Below, one piece after another: positions 45,643 to 56,024 of a stretch of DNA of 64,000 nt. Numbering within the stretch: the first letter of the stretch is position 1; each line of letters begins with the position of its first letter. Source of the stretch: Oligosphaera ethanolica (lineage in GTDB: Bacteria; Verrucomicrobiota; Lentisphaeria; Oligosphaerales; Oligosphaeraceae); the NCBI RefSeq assembly GCF_030814695.1, contig NZ_JAUSVL010000001.1:496001-560000 (forward strand), read 5' to 3'. The notes beneath the pieces are model-generated. The model was not told where the DNA came from. It saw nothing but the letters and a program-made list of their open reading frames with translations, and searched no databases. The position numbers were made by a program, and so were the translations under genes.

Positions 45643-46335
45643 ATGTCCAACCAACCCGCCGCACGCCTACGCCACGCGCGCCCTGCCCGGCGCGCCGCGC
45701 TTGCCGCCCTGGTCCTCGTCTTCCTCGCCTTCCTCGCCATCGCGACAACGTCGCGCGCGGGCGACGCGCCTCTGCGTGGCGTCATTCCCCTGGCCAGCGC
45801 CGACGGCGCCTGCAACTGGCTGCTCACCAACGCCGAACCGTGGCGCCAGAGCATCTCACTGATCGACTACTCGCCGGTCATCGGCAAGGTCCTACAGGTC
45901 ACGGCCACGCCGACGGTCTTCCAATACTCCGAACTGCGCCCAAACAAGCCGGTCTTGATCGCCAACAACGCCGCCGAATTCAACGGCGTGTTACAGCTGG
46001 ACATCTTCTCGGACCCGGCAGACGCCATGCTCGCGGTCTGCGTGCGCATCCAAGACCGCACGGGCGAGTTCTTCCAGTACCACCAGCCCGAAACCACGCG
46101 GCTCCGCACGGGCCAGTGGTCCACCGTGGCCGTGCCCGTCGGCACGCCATACAAGCACCGCAGCAACTGGGGCGGCAACAAGGACGGCGTCATCGACTAC
46201 CCCGTGTCGTTCTACGCAGTGACCATCGACTACACTCGCGGCTTCATCGGCCAAACACGCATGCTCTTCGACCTATTCACCTGGACGCCAGCCGCAGACG
46301 CCGCCACCGTCACCCCGCCAACACCCGCGCAATAA
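45643..46335 (+). CDS. Secreted protein of unknown function
   Basis: This 230-residue protein has a basic N-terminus and a hydrophobic segment (about 17-37) forming a signal peptide. The mature part is beta-rich, with several Trp/Tyr (CNWLLTNAEPWRQS, FFQYHQPETTRLR, YPVSFYAVTIDYTRGF). It could be a carbohydrate-binding domain, but I do not recognise the family. AGGAG lies before the start. The gene is 85 bp after the dehydrogenase and 43 bp before the glycosidase. Confidence 0.72.
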   Translation: MSNQPAARLRHARPARRAALAALVLVFLAFLAIATTSRAGDAPLRGVIPLASADGACNWLLTNAEPWRQSISLIDYSPVIGKVLQVTATPTVFQYSELRPNKPVLIANNAAEFNGVLQLDIFSDPADAMLAVCVRIQDRTGEFFQYHQPETTRLRTGQWSTVAVPVGTPYKHRSNWGGNKDGVIDYPVSFYAVTIDYTRGFIGQTRMLFDLFTWTPAADAATVTPPTPAQ

Positions 46336-46377
46336 ATCCAACATATAGCCGCCACCCACCCCGAAAGGACTACTCCC

Positions 46378-48393
46378 ATGTCACGCCATCTCGCCTTCCT
46401 TGTCGTCAGCATCGTCGCCGTCATCGCCACCCTCACCGCCAACGCCCAAACCGACCCATACGAAAAATTCGGTCTGCCGAATTTCATCATCGGCGCGCAG
46501 ACCCACTTCATCCAGGGCAAGGGCAGCATTCCCAACAACCTCGATCTCCTCCAGGAAGCCGGCATCATGGCCCTGCGCGACGAATGCACCTGGGGCATTG
46601 TCGAGGGCGAGAAAGACAAGCTGGTGGTGCCCTCAATCTACGACCAGTACATCAACGGCGCCCGTGACCGCGGCATCCTGCCGCTCATCATCCTCAATTA
46701 CGCCAACCGCTTCTACGACGGCGGCAGCTACCCCCGCAGCGACGAAGCCGTCGAAGGCTACGCCCGTTACTGCGAAACCATGGTCAGCCACGGCAAGGGC
46801 CGCGTCCAACTCTACCAGATCTGGAATGAATGGGACGGCGGCTGCGGTATGAACCGCGATAAATTCGGCCGCGGCGATGTGGACAGCTACATGAAAGTCA
46901 TCCGCACCGTCTATCCCCGTATCAAGAAAATCGACCCCAATGCCGCCGTCATCAGCAACTCCGTCTGCACCGGCGACGAGTTCTTCGAAGAGACTCTCAA
47001 GCAGGGCCTGGCCAATTACTGCGACATTCTCTGCCTGCACACCTACGTCTACGGCCGCGCGGACAGCAAGCCCGAGCAGGCGTGGCTCGAACGCATGCAC
47101 AACATCCGCGAAATGATCAAAAGCTACAACAACGGCCAGGAAAAGCCCCTGGTCATCACTGAAATGGGCTGGCCGACGCATATCGGCGCCCGCGGCAGCA
47201 GCTACGAGACCAGCGCCCAAAACCTCGCCAGGGTGTACCTGCTGGCCAAGACCATCCCCTACATCAAAGGCATCTGGTGGTACGACTTCCAGGACGACGG
47301 CTGGGCCTACAACTACAACGAAAACAACTTCGGGCTGGTCCGCCCGGACCTCACTCCCAAGCCGTCCTTCAATGTCCTCCGCGATATCAGCACCCTCATC
47401 AAAGACGGCCAGTTCGTCGAACAGGTCGATGCCGGCCGCGAAGACCTGTGGATCCTCCGTTTCAAGCTCGGGCAGGACGATGTCCTGGCCGCCTGGACGA
47501 CCAGCAGCGAGGAGGAAGTCCAGCTGGTCCTGCGCAGCGACGCCGCCAAGCCCACGTCCCTCGCCGTCCGCCGCGCCGGCGAAATTGCCCGTCGTGGCAC
47601 CTGGGGCCACCGCCCCTGGGCCACCGCCGAGCGCCGAGTCGATCGCAGCGCCAAGCCCGACCCGCAGCTCTACAGCTGCACCCTCAGCCAGATGCCCACC
47701 ATTATCAGCGGCGATCTCAGTCAAGTCCGCATCGACAGCTGCACGCCACGCCCCTACCCGGAAAACGCCCGCCCACTGCGCAGCATCCTGCGCATCCCCC
47801 ACCGCAGCGCCATCGCCGCCCCGATGGGCCAGCCGGCCATGCCAGTGCACTTCGCCCAAATCAACAACTACGACCGCCTGGGCGACACGCCCTACGGCGG
47901 CCCCGATGACCTCGATACCAGCTTCACCGTCAACTACGACCGCGATCAGCTCCAACTGACCATCACCGTCAAGGACGATGTCCTCCTCAACTCCGACAAC
48001 GCCGAAAACGCCTGGGGACAAGACGGCATCCAGCTCGGCCTGCAAATCCTTGACGACAATCAGCAGAACATCCCCCGGCGCACCGAACTCGACGTCGCCC
48101 TCACGCCACGCGGCCCGGAGGTCTTCCTCCGCGAAAGCCAGACCGGCCGGACGCCCGGCGTCATCAGCGAGGTCCGCTGCACCATCGCCGAAAGCGCCAC
48201 CACCCGCGTGTACACGCTGATCATACCAGCGCAGGTCCTCGGCACCAAAGCCTTCGAACCCGGCGCGACCCTCGCCGCCAGCATCCTCGTCAACGACAAC
48301 GACGGCAATGGCCGCAAGGGCTTCATGACCTGGGGCAAGGGCATCGGCCGCAGCAAAGACCCCAGTGGCTACAACCTGATCATCATGCAGTAA
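46378..48393 (+). CDS. Secreted TIM-barrel glycoside hydrolase with CBM9-like domain
   Basis: This 671-residue protein has a signal peptide (about 1-23), then a clan-A TIM barrel with N150-E151 in QIWNEWDGG (acid/base) and E262 in VITEMGWPT (nucleophile), as in GH39/GH5-like enzymes. The region after about 485 resembles a CBM9/sugar-binding domain (FTVNYDRDQLQLTITVKDD, AWGQDGIQLGLQ). It probably cleaves a plant or mucin glycan outside the cytoplasm; the exact specificity cannot be told. AAAGGA precedes the start. Confidence 0.85.
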   Translation: MSRHLAFLVVSIVAVIATLTANAQTDPYEKFGLPNFIIGAQTHFIQGKGSIPNNLDLLQEAGIMALRDECTWGIVEGEKDKLVVPSIYDQYINGARDRGILPLIILNYANRFYDGGSYPRSDEAVEGYARYCETMVSHGKGRVQLYQIWNEWDGGCGMNRDKFGRGDVDSYMKVIRTVYPRIKKIDPNAAVISNSVCTGDEFFEETLKQGLANYCDILCLHTYVYGRADSKPEQAWLERMHNIREMIKSYNNGQEKPLVITEMGWPTHIGARGSSYETSAQNLARVYLLAKTIPYIKGIWWYDFQDDGWAYNYNENNFGLVRPDLTPKPSFNVLRDISTLIKDGQFVEQVDAGREDLWILRFKLGQDDVLAAWTTSSEEEVQLVLRSDAAKPTSLAVRRAGEIARRGTWGHRPWATAERRVDRSAKPDPQLYSCTLSQMPTIISGDLSQVRIDSCTPRPYPENARPLRSILRIPHRSAIAAPMGQPAMPVHFAQINNYDRLGDTPYGGPDDLDTSFTVNYDRDQLQLTITVKDDVLLNSDNAENAWGQDGIQLGLQILDDNQQNIPRRTELDVALTPRGPEVFLRESQTGRTPGVISEVRCTIAESATTRVYTLIIPAQVLGTKAFEPGATLAASILVNDNDGNGRKGFMTWGKGIGRSKDPSGYNLIIMQ

Positions 48394-48514
48394 CATCTGC
48401 ACCCGGATAGCCGGCCGGGCGCAAACCGCTGTGCGCCCCAGCCGGGCTCCCGACCACACTCACCGCGTCATTGCCGCCAACCATCGTCCACCCGCAGGAG
48501 AAAGGCCCGCCGTT

Positions 48515-51500
48515 ATGTCCTTCCGCTTCACTGTGTTGGCTGCCGCCCTGTTGACCGCTGTCCTTCCCTGTCTGGCGTTGGATGAACTCCGCGCCGGCTT
48601 CCGCTCGCCCCCCTCGGGCGGCCGCGCCCAGACCTGGTGGCACTGGTCCAGCCGCATGGTGACCAAAGAGGGCATCAGCGCCGACCTGGAGTCCATGCGT
48701 GACATCGGCTACGAAGCCGCCCATATCTTCTCCGCATCCATGAGCCCCAACCCGCCCGGCGAGTACCCGCAAGTCCTCAGCGACGAATGGCGCGAACTCC
48801 TCCGCCACACTGGCGCCGAAGCGCGCCGCCTCGGCATCGACCTCGGCATGCACAACTGCCCCGGCTGGTCGAGCTCCGGCGGACCCTGGATCACCCCCGA
48901 TGTGGCCATGCAATTCGTCGTCGCCTCCGAAACCAGCGTCAGTGGCCCCGACGAACAACGCGTCGTCCTCCCCCAGCCCGAAACCCGCCACGACTTCTAT
49001 CGCGATATCGCCGTGCTGGCTTTCCCCGACCTCAATCACCACGCGCCACCGACCATCACCTGCGATTTCACCACCGATCACCCGGAAGTCCTCCTTGACA
49101 ACGACCGCGCCAGCGCCGTCGCCCTCCCCGTCAAGGAGAAGGACACCAGCGCCGTCATCACCCTCAGTTATGACGAGCCCATGACGGTCCGCGCCCTGGA
49201 ACTGACCTTCAGCGAAACCCACCTCTACATCAGCGGTCAACTTGAGGTCTCTCAGGACGGCACCAGCTTCCAGCCCGCCTGCCGTTTCAACTACGGGCTC
49301 CACAACGACCAGCGCGGCCCCAAGTACAGCAGCATCAGCCCGGCCGTCAGCGCCCGCGTCTTCCGCCTGAGCTTCCAGCACCTCGTGCCGCCGGTGTTCA
49401 TCCGGCCAGTCGATGTCCGCCTCAATGGCATTCGGCTGTTGACGGCGCCCATGATCGCCAATGTCGATGCCGTCAATTCCGCCGGCAGCAGCTTCGCCTA
49501 CCGCCCAGCGCCACCAGCGCCACAGGACAGCGGCATCAGCCCCGAGGCGATCATTGATTTGACGGCAAAACTCCAGCCCGACGGCAGCATCACCTGGGCG
49601 CCGCCGCCCGGCCGCTGGACCATTCTGCGCATTGGCCACACCCCCACCGGCAAAATGAATGCCCCGGCCTTTCTCCGTGGTCTCGAATGCGATAAACTCA
49701 ACCGCCGCGGCCTCGAAGCCCACTGGCCGCACATGGTCGATGTCTTCCAGCAAGACCTGCAGGGCGCCCTCAAATACGTCACCATCGACAGCTATGAAGT
49801 CGGCGGCCAAAACTGGACTAGCGGCTTCGACCAGCAATTCGCCCGCCGCCGTGGCTACGACCTCCTGCGCTACCTCCCGGCCGTCCTCGGCTACCAGGTC
49901 GGCGCGGCCGAGGACAGCGCCCGCTTCCTCTTCGATTTCCAACGCAGCGTCGCCGAACTTTTCGCCGAAGAGTACTTCGATGTCTTCAGCGAACTCTGCC
50001 ACCAGCACGGCCTGGTCGCCATCACCGAAAGCTACGGCGGGCCCTTCAACTACCTCCGTTGCGCCCGCCATGCCGACATCCCCACCGGCGAATTCTGGAT
50101 CGAAAGAGAGCTGCCGGCCATCTTCCCCGGCTCCGCCGCCAACGTCCACGGCCGCGCGCGCGTTGGCGCCGAGGCCTTCACCACCGAGGCCCTCCCCGGC
50201 CGCTGGCAACAAGACCCGCGCCAGCTCAAGGAATACGGCGACCGCGCGTGGTGCAACGGCATCTCACAGCTGATCATGCACAGCTTCGTCCACCAGCCGT
50301 GGCTCAATGTGCGCCCCGGCATGACCCTCGGCCGCCACGGCGCCCATCTCTCGCGCAGCAACACTTGGTGGCCATACGGTCACGCGTGGGTCGATTACAT
50401 CAACCGCAGCCAGTTCCTCCTTCAGCAGGGCCACGCCGTCCGCGATGTCCTCGTCCTCGCCGGCGAAAGCCGCCCCAATCACTACCCGGCCATCACCGAG
50501 CTCACCAATGCCGGCTACGCCTTCGATTACTGCTGCGTCGATGATCTCTACGACTCCCTCAAGGTCAGCAACGGCCGCGTGGTCGCGCCATCCGGCGCCA
50601 GCTACGCCCTGCTCTTCCTCGGCCCCGACCGCTATCTGAGCTGCAAAACCCTCCGCACCCTGCGCGATCTACTCCACGCCGGCGCCACTATCGCCGGCAT
50701 CGCGCCCGCCGCCTCGCCATCGCTAACCGACACGCCCGACGAACATAGCACCCTGCGCCAGGAACTCTGGGGCGATCTCGCCGCCGGCCAACGCCGGCAA
50801 GTCGGCGCCGGCAGCATCATTTGCAGCGACAAGCCCCTCGCCGCCCTGCAGGCATGCGCCGTCCCCCCAGCCATCGTCGTCCCCCGCAGTGGCGCCAGCG
50901 CTGTCGTCCCCCGCGGCCTCAGCACCGTCCATCGCCGCCGCGGCCAGCTCGACATCTTCTTCATCGTCAACCAGAGCAGCGACGCCTTCCTCACCAAGGA
51001 CATGGCTTTTCGCGTCCCCGCCGACCGCGTGCCGTCGCTGTGGTATCCCGACAGCGGCCTGGACGAGCCCGCCGCACTCTGGCAACGCCTGGAGTCTCAC
51101 ACAGCCGTGCGCCTTGCGCTCCCGCCCCACGGTTCGCTCTTCGTGGTCTTCGCCCCCGCCAGCACCGACGGCAACACCACCGCCCACTTCCGCGACCTCG
51201 TCAGCCAAGCCGCCGCCGGTGCCACCGCGGAGGACGCCAGCATCGTCATCACCCGCGCCATGTACCGCGCCCGCGGCGACCAGGACGGCATGGACGTCAG
51301 CGACACCATCCGCAAGCTCATCACCCCCAACGGGCTCTTCTTCACCGCCAACAACCAGACCTTCGGGCGCGATCCGGCGTCGAACCGCTTCAAGGAGCTC
51401 GTGCTTGACGCCATGGTCTACGGCCGGTTAATTCAGCGCGTCTATGCCGAGCACGCCGAGATCGCCTTCGACCGGTCTTTGTCAGCGGCTTCGCCAACGC

Positions 51501-52168
51501 AGTATGTACGCGTGGTCGACGGCGTGCCGCGCGTCTGCTTCACGGCTCCCGGCACCGCCGCCGTCATCGACCAGCTTGGCCAGCGCCGTGAGCTCAGCGT
51601 CGACGCCATCCCAGCGCCCATTGATCTGAGCAACGACTGGCAGCTGAGCTTCCCACCGGATCTCGGCGCCCCGCCAGCCGTCGCCCTGCCCCGCCTCATA
51701 TCCCTCAGCGTTCACGACCTCGACGGCGTCAAGTATTTCGCCGGCACCGTCACCTACGCCCGCAGTTTCGACCTGCCCGCCGGCGCCCGGCAGGACTCTC
51801 GGCGCTGGCTGCTCGACCTCGGCAAGGTCCGCAATCTCGCCGAAGTCGAACTCAATGGCCGCGTCGTCGAGCTGCTCTGGAAACAGCCCTTCGCCTGCGA
51901 TGTCACCAAGGACCTCCGGGAGGGCCCGAACCGCCTGGTCATCCGCGTCACCACGCTGTGGGTCAACCGCCTCATCGGCGACGCCCGCAATGACGAGCCC
52001 GTCCCCACTGTCAATGGCTGGCCACAGTGGGTGCTCGACGATCAGCCCAACTCCGGCAAGGGACACTTCTCCTACTCGACCTGGAAAGGCTGGCAGAAAG
52101 ACGACCAACTCGTCCCCGCCGGCCTCATCGGCCCAGCCGCCCTCCGCTGCCACGAACTGCGGCCCTGA
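48515..52168 (+). CDS. GH106-like alpha-L-rhamnosidase
   Basis: This 1217-residue secreted protein has a signal peptide (about 1-22). PPSGGRAQTWWHW near the N-terminus, GMHNCPGWSSSGGPWITP, the SYE- and VAITESYGG-containing central region, and a C-terminal galactose-binding-like domain (about 1060-1200, LPAGARQDSRRWLLDLGKV) match the architecture of GH106 alpha-L-rhamnosidases. It would release rhamnose from pectin or glycosides. The ATG before SFRFTVLAAALL was chosen; the frame is open another 84 nt upstream. Confidence 0.85.
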   Translation: MSFRFTVLAAALLTAVLPCLALDELRAGFRSPPSGGRAQTWWHWSSRMVTKEGISADLESMRDIGYEAAHIFSASMSPNPPGEYPQVLSDEWRELLRHTGAEARRLGIDLGMHNCPGWSSSGGPWITPDVAMQFVVASETSVSGPDEQRVVLPQPETRHDFYRDIAVLAFPDLNHHAPPTITCDFTTDHPEVLLDNDRASAVALPVKEKDTSAVITLSYDEPMTVRALELTFSETHLYISGQLEVSQDGTSFQPACRFNYGLHNDQRGPKYSSISPAVSARVFRLSFQHLVPPVFIRPVDVRLNGIRLLTAPMIANVDAVNSAGSSFAYRPAPPAPQDSGISPEAIIDLTAKLQPDGSITWAPPPGRWTILRIGHTPTGKMNAPAFLRGLECDKLNRRGLEAHWPHMVDVFQQDLQGALKYVTIDSYEVGGQNWTSGFDQQFARRRGYDLLRYLPAVLGYQVGAAEDSARFLFDFQRSVAELFAEEYFDVFSELCHQHGLVAITESYGGPFNYLRCARHADIPTGEFWIERELPAIFPGSAANVHGRARVGAEAFTTEALPGRWQQDPRQLKEYGDRAWCNGISQLIMHSFVHQPWLNVRPGMTLGRHGAHLSRSNTWWPYGHAWVDYINRSQFLLQQGHAVRDVLVLAGESRPNHYPAITELTNAGYAFDYCCVDDLYDSLKVSNGRVVAPSGASYALLFLGPDRYLSCKTLRTLRDLLHAGATIAGIAPAASPSLTDTPDEHSTLRQELWGDLAAGQRRQVGAGSIICSDKPLAALQACAVPPAIVVPRSGASAVVPRGLSTVHRRRGQLDIFFIVNQSSDAFLTKDMAFRVPADRVPSLWYPDSGLDEPAALWQRLESHTAVRLALPPHGSLFVVFAPASTDGNTTAHFRDLVSQAAAGATAEDASIVITRAMYRARGDQDGMDVSDTIRKLITPNGLFFTANNQTFGRDPASNRFKELVLDAMVYGRLIQRVYAEHAEIAFDRSLSAASPTQYVRVVDGVPRVCFTAPGTAAVIDQLGQRRELSVDAIPAPIDLSNDWQLSFPPDLGAPPAVALPRLISLSVHDLDGVKYFAGTVTYARSFDLPAGARQDSRRWLLDLGKVRNLAEVELNGRVVELLWKQPFACDVTKDLREGPNRLVIRVTTLWVNRLIGDARNDEPVPTVNGWPQWVLDDQPNSGKGHFSYSTWKGWQKDDQLVPAGLIGPAALRCHELRP

Positions 52169-52204
52169 ACGCGACCAGGCGCCCACGCCGCGCCATGCTC
52201 AGCC

Positions 52205-52849
52205 CTACGCCATGGCCTTGCCCATGGCGTAGGCGTCCTGGCAGTCCTTGGGGAACTGCTGGCGGTGCACGTCCTCTTTGTGCGCGGGATCAAAACGCGG
52301 CGCGTCGTACTTGCTGTAGTCCTGAAATTGCTTGGTGTCGCAGACATATAGCGTCTTCGCCTCCGACCCATACAGCATTTTCACGAAAAAGCGCGACATC
52401 CCAAAACGCTCTTCGTAGCCAAAAGCGCCCATCTGCTCTCGGGGCACATTCATGGTGTAGACGAAAGAAATCGGATATTTCTTGTTCACCAGCGACGTGC
52501 GCTCGGCATCGTAACGAATGACTGGGAAAAAGAAGCGCTCCATGAACGCCCGCATCAGGCTGCTTTCGCCGCCCAGATACACCGGCGTGCCCAGAATCAG
52601 CCCGTCGGCATCCGCCAGCTGGTCAAAAACCGCCCGCAGATCGTCCCTTACGGCGCAGCGGCCATAACTCGGGCCACCCTTGACCTTACAGGCAAAACAG
52701 CTGACGCAGCCACTGAAACGCAGGTCGGCAAGATGAATCAGCGCCGTCGTGGCTCCAGCCTCGGCCGCCCCCTTGAGCGCATGCTCCAATACCGTCGCCG
52801 TGTTGCCACTACGCCGGGGACTGCCGTTGATCGCGTATATCTTCTTCAT
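52205..52849 (-). CDS. Flavodoxin-family NAD(P)H-dependent FMN reductase
   Basis: This 214-residue protein begins MKKIYAINGSPRRSGNT, the phosphate-binding loop for FMN. CVSCFACK and C-x6-10 residues nearby resemble the compact Cys cluster of iron-sulfur flavoproteins. ADGLILGTPVYLGGESSLMRAFMERFF is the second flavin loop (about 78-104). It likely carries out electron transfer or reduction in the cytoplasm. It converges on the rhamnosidase gene with a gap of 36 bp. Confidence 0.88.
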   Translation of the reverse strand: MKKIYAINGSPRRSGNTATVLEHALKGAAEAGATTALIHLADLRFSGCVSCFACKVKGGPSYGRCAVRDDLRAVFDQLADADGLILGTPVYLGGESSLMRAFMERFFFPVIRYDAERTSLVNKKYPISFVYTMNVPREQMGAFGYEERFGMSRFFVKMLYGSEAKTLYVCDTKQFQDYSKYDAPRFDPAHKEDVHRQQFPKDCQDAYAMGKAMA

Positions 52850-53220
52850 GTCTTCCCTTTCGTGTTAACTGCCTCGCTATGCTCAATCACGCAACGCCCA
52901 GCCCCGCCCGCACTCGCGGCCGGCTCCGCGCGCACCTTCAATATGCTCCCGAACGCACGACTGACAAGGCCCGCCGACACACACTCCATCCGTATGTAAT
53001 CGGTCAACCATTGATACCAGCCGGTCCTGGGGGACGCCTTGGACCGCTGGGACTACTTGACGGCGGCGCAGGGACGAGGACTCACGATTCATGAGGCATG
53101 GTCCCATGGATTGGACTGTGGGGACGCTAGGGACCATGGGGAATGACACATTGGACTCAGGGGACTGATGGCCGACGCCTGGGACTCCTAGGAACCACGT
53201 TTTGCGGCAGGTTTTCGCAG

Positions 53221-53399
53221 CCGGATCCGACCGATCAGACAGATCAGACCGATCAATCAACCGGATCCGACCGATCAGACAGATCAGACCGATCAATCAA
53301 CCGGATCCGTCCGATCCGTCCGATCCGTCCGATCCGTCCGATCCGTCCGATCCGTCCGATCCGTCCGATCCGTCCGATCCGTCCGATCCGTCCGCGATA
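53221..53399. repeat. 9-bp tandem repeat array (A family), copy 3
   Basis: This is the longest of the four arrays: GACCGATCA-type units, a 36-bp block containing ATCAATCAACCGGATCC repeated twice, then about ten GATCCGTCC units ending CCGCGATAA. Confidence 0.88.
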
Positions 53400-53421
53400 A
53401 AAGACGATCGATCAGACAGAT

Positions 53422-53592
53422 TGGCCACGTTCGGCCCGGAGGGCCGCACCATGCATAACCCCTGGTGAGGCGCCCGGAGGGCGCCGCAACCAGGGGTATG
53501 ACAGCAATTTAGAATTGCGCCCGGAGGGCGCCACATTGGCCAGGCACGTCGTGGCCAACCGCGCTAGACGGCGACATGTCGGGCATCCAATA
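53422..53592. repeat. B-type hairpin repeat, copy 2
   Basis: This copy has the same GGCCCGGAGGGCC and GGCGCCCGGAGGGCGCC hairpins and the same GCACGTC...CATCCA end as at 43.8 kb. Confidence 0.82.
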
Positions 53593-53607
53593 TCACCCCC
53601 AAGTTAG

Positions 53608-53780
53608 CAAGCGTGTTCCATTGCCCCTTTGGCCCCAGTCAGCTTCGCCGACTGGGGCCAAAGGGGCCGAGCAACACGAACAGAGTCGCCGTTGTACCCA
53701 GGGCGGCGCACGCCTACAGCGTGCTTGCCCTGGGCTGGCATGTTTCGCGCTTTCAGCGCTGCTGTCGCTTCGCGGCCAGG
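53608..53780 (+). repeat. Multi-hairpin element (C family), copy 4
   Basis: Arms GCCCCTTTGGCCCCAGTC (53623-53640) and GACTGGGGCCAAAGGGGC pair perfectly around AGCTTCGCC. The second hairpin has the changed inner stem GCACGC/GCGTGC. Confidence 0.85.
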
Positions 53781-53939
53781 GAAACACACACGTTTGGCTC
53801 CGCCTGAATCTCTACGGCTCAATTATCAATGGGTGACCGAATTCTCCGTATTTGCCAGCGCCCCGACCCTCACTCGCAGCGCACCGCCAACGCCGGCAAG
53901 CCACAAACAATCTTTTTTTATCTTTTTTTGCCGAAAGTC

Positions 53940-53968
53940 TTGACTTGGCACCAAAGATATTGTAACAT
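53940..53968 (+). promoter_or_regulatory. Sigma-70-type promoter of the GntR gene
   Basis: TTGACT and TAACAT are spaced by exactly 17 bp in AT-rich DNA, 60 bp before the start codon. Confidence 0.6.
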
Positions 53969-53994
53969 TTAGCATAACAGTTTAGGAAGAGTAT

Positions 53995-54013
53995 GATAAC
54001 GGTATGTTATTAA
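53995..54013. promoter_or_regulatory. Inverted repeat between promoter and GntR start
   Basis: TGATAAC and GTTATTA flank a 5-bp centre with one mismatch. Its position downstream of the promoter suggests an operator for autoregulation. Confidence 0.42.
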
Positions 54014-54027
54014 TGAGGATATGAGCT

Positions 54028-55128
54028 ATGAACATCACGTCTAAGCGAAAGAATCTGGCTCAAAGCATCCGCAATCAACTCTACAACAAAATCATGGCCG
54101 GTCAGTACCGCAGCGGCACCGCATTGGCTTCCAACAAGGAATTGGCCGAGGAATTCGGCGTGTCGGTTCTTACCGCCGACCGCGCGGTACGCCAGTTGGT
54201 TGTCGAAGGCCTGGTCTATCGCGAGCAAGGCCGCGGCACCTTCGTCAGCGAACTGCCAAGCAAGACCGGCACCAGGACCTACCGCATCGGCATCGGCGAT
54301 GTTAATCACTTCCCCCTGACGCCCGCTCTAAAAGACGCCCTTGACGCCATTCCAAAGACCCTCTCCATGACGCTCAGAGAGCAGCATTGCGAGCCGTCAC
54401 TGCTGGAATACCAGGAAATCGAAAACCGCGACCGCTTCGCCAAAATAGCCGCCACCCTCGATGCGTTCATTCTTTCCCGTGCCTACCTCGACGCGAAAAC
54501 CATGGCGAATCTGGCAACCGTACCCCAGCTGCCCGTGCTAGTCATCGAAACGGAAACCGTTCTGGATTTGCCATACCACCAAGTCGTAATGGACTGCCGC
54601 CGCGGCCTGCAACAAGCAGCCGCAAAAATCACCGCCCTGGCCCCGCCGGACATCATCGCCGTCTATGAACAACACAAACACGGCGTCCTGCGCCTGAGTA
54701 CGTTCCGGGAAGAACTGGCCGCGGCCGGCTACCCCATGGAGCGCTGTCATGACATCGCCGTCGATGAATGGGGCGTGCGCTCCGGCGTCGCCAGCTACCG
54801 CCTCGGCATGAAGCTCAGCAAGGACCTCAAGGTCAAATTCGTCTTCTCGACCTCGGACGTCGTCAGTCTCTCCATGCTTGAAGCGTTCTTCGACGCCGGG
54901 CTGAACCCGGGCAAGGACTTCCAGCTGCTCAGCGTGGACAACATCGAGGGTGCCGGCTACTCGCCCTTCGCAACGCCACTGCTCACTACTGTCAACAGCC
55001 TGACGCTGCCGGTCGCCCAACGCGCGGCAGAACTCATGCTGCAAATCCTGCAAAAGCCCGCCGATGAACACATCATTGTCAGGCTGCCGTCCGCACTGGT
55101 CATCCGCGATACCGCTTTTGCGCCATAA
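54028..55128 (+). CDS. GntR-type regulator with LacI-like sensor domain
   Basis: This 366-residue protein has an N-terminal winged helix (about 1-75: IRNQLYNKIMAGQYRSG, LASNKELAEEFGVSVLTADRAVRQLV, GLVYREQGRGTFV). A periplasmic-binding-protein-like sensor follows (about 88-366; VFSTSDVVSLSMLEAFFDAGLNPGKDFQLLSVDN). This architecture is frequent in Lentisphaerota next to pseudopilin and glycosidase genes. It probably controls the carbohydrate genes downstream in response to a sugar. Confidence 0.88.
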   Translation: MNITSKRKNLAQSIRNQLYNKIMAGQYRSGTALASNKELAEEFGVSVLTADRAVRQLVVEGLVYREQGRGTFVSELPSKTGTRTYRIGIGDVNHFPLTPALKDALDAIPKTLSMTLREQHCEPSLLEYQEIENRDRFAKIAATLDAFILSRAYLDAKTMANLATVPQLPVLVIETETVLDLPYHQVVMDCRRGLQQAAAKITALAPPDIIAVYEQHKHGVLRLSTFREELAAAGYPMERCHDIAVDEWGVRSGVASYRLGMKLSKDLKVKFVFSTSDVVSLSMLEAFFDAGLNPGKDFQLLSVDNIEGAGYSPFATPLLTTVNSLTLPVAQRAAELMLQILQKPADEHIIVRLPSALVIRDTAFAP

Positions 55129-55287
55129 AGCGACAGCGAAGCACACGCGCATTGTCCATGCCGTCGTTGAATAAAGAGTCCTTCCGTACCGTGAATCCAC
55201 AACATGAAAAATGAAATCAGCCCGGGAGTCACAAGCATGAGCACGACAACAAACTACGGCGAACGGTCACACAACGGTGAGAGCAAC

Positions 55288-55959
55288 ATGCGTCATGAGC
55301 TGCAACCAAGCAGCCCCCGCCGGGCTTTCACGCTGATTGAGCTCCTGGTTGTGATTGCCATCATCGCGATCCTGGCGGCGATGCTGCTTCCGGCACTGGC
55401 CAAGGCCCGCGAAAAAGCCCGTGCGGCCTCCTGCATCTCCAATTTGAAACAGTACGGGCTGGCTGTTACCACCTACGCAGACGACTCCGATGGCTTCGCA
55501 CCCAATCAGCTAAGCGGTACCCTCACTTGGACGACGTCGTTCTACGAAGTCGGCTTGGGCATTCCCAAACAAAGCAGCTCATCCATCCCGCCACCGAAGA
55601 TCGCCTACTGCCCAAGCATGGAAACCAGCGGCTTCACGCTCTATTACCACACCAGCTACGGCCTCAACACCTACTTCACCAGCGGCGCCACCCCGCACAA
55701 GCTCACCATGGCGCAAAAACCCAGCGAGAACATGGTCTTCATGGACTGGGCTTCCGTGGGCTCTTCCCCACGCGTCGCCTCGGGCTACAGCGTGAACACC
55801 ATAACCAGGCAGCAGACCGTCTGCAGGCATAACGGCCAGGCCAATGCCTGTTTCGCCGACGGGCATACCGAGTCCATCAAACAGCAGCAGCTCAATGTGA
55901 TAGTGGTCGCCGAAACCACCAGCCCGTGGTACCATCAGTTCTGGAACCCCAAAAAATAA
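55288..55959 (+). CDS. Type II secretion-like pseudopilin (H-X9-DG type)
   Basis: This protein of about 223 residues has a class III leader cleaved before F14 ([12 protein letters not shown]), with Glu at +5 of the mature protein. Then come a hydrophobic helix and [30 protein letters not shown] (given as a region, about 39-68). The C-terminus has [18 protein letters not shown]. These are the features of the abundant DUF1559-like/pseudopilin proteins of PVC bacteria. Alternative starts at 55204 or 55237 exist; 55288 was chosen for GGTGAG and leader length. It lies between the regulator and the DUF4091 gene. Confidence 0.85.
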   Translation: MRHELQPSSPRRAFTLIELLVVIAIIAILAAMLLPALAKAREKARAASCISNLKQYGLAVTTYADDSDGFAPNQLSGTLTWTTSFYEVGLGIPKQSSSSIPPPKIAYCPSMETSGFTLYYHTSYGLNTYFTSGATPHKLTMAQKPSENMVFMDWASVGSSPRVASGYSVNTITRQQTVCRHNGQANACFADGHTESIKQQQLNVIVVAETTSPWYHQFWNPKK

Positions 55960-56024
55960 CCAAGGCATCTCAACGCCGGTGCCGACAAACACTGAATGAG
56001 TTGAGAACACGCAGGGTATCACAC

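Larger units (their letters stand above)
52850..54027. other. Gene-free block with G, A, B and C repeats and a promoter
   Basis: The order is border GTAATCGGTCA (52996-53006), G-type segment (53068-53218), A-type tandem array, B-type element (53422-53592), C-type element, a degenerate border TGACCGAATTC (53834-53844), then an AT-rich promoter region before the GntR gene. No gene is seen. Confidence 0.7.

Noticed and set aside
46633..50212. Two minus-strand readings of about 610 codons each
   Set aside because: They are antisense shadows of the glycosidase and GH106-like genes, with biased Asp/Glu/Gly/Ala/Val content and no motifs.
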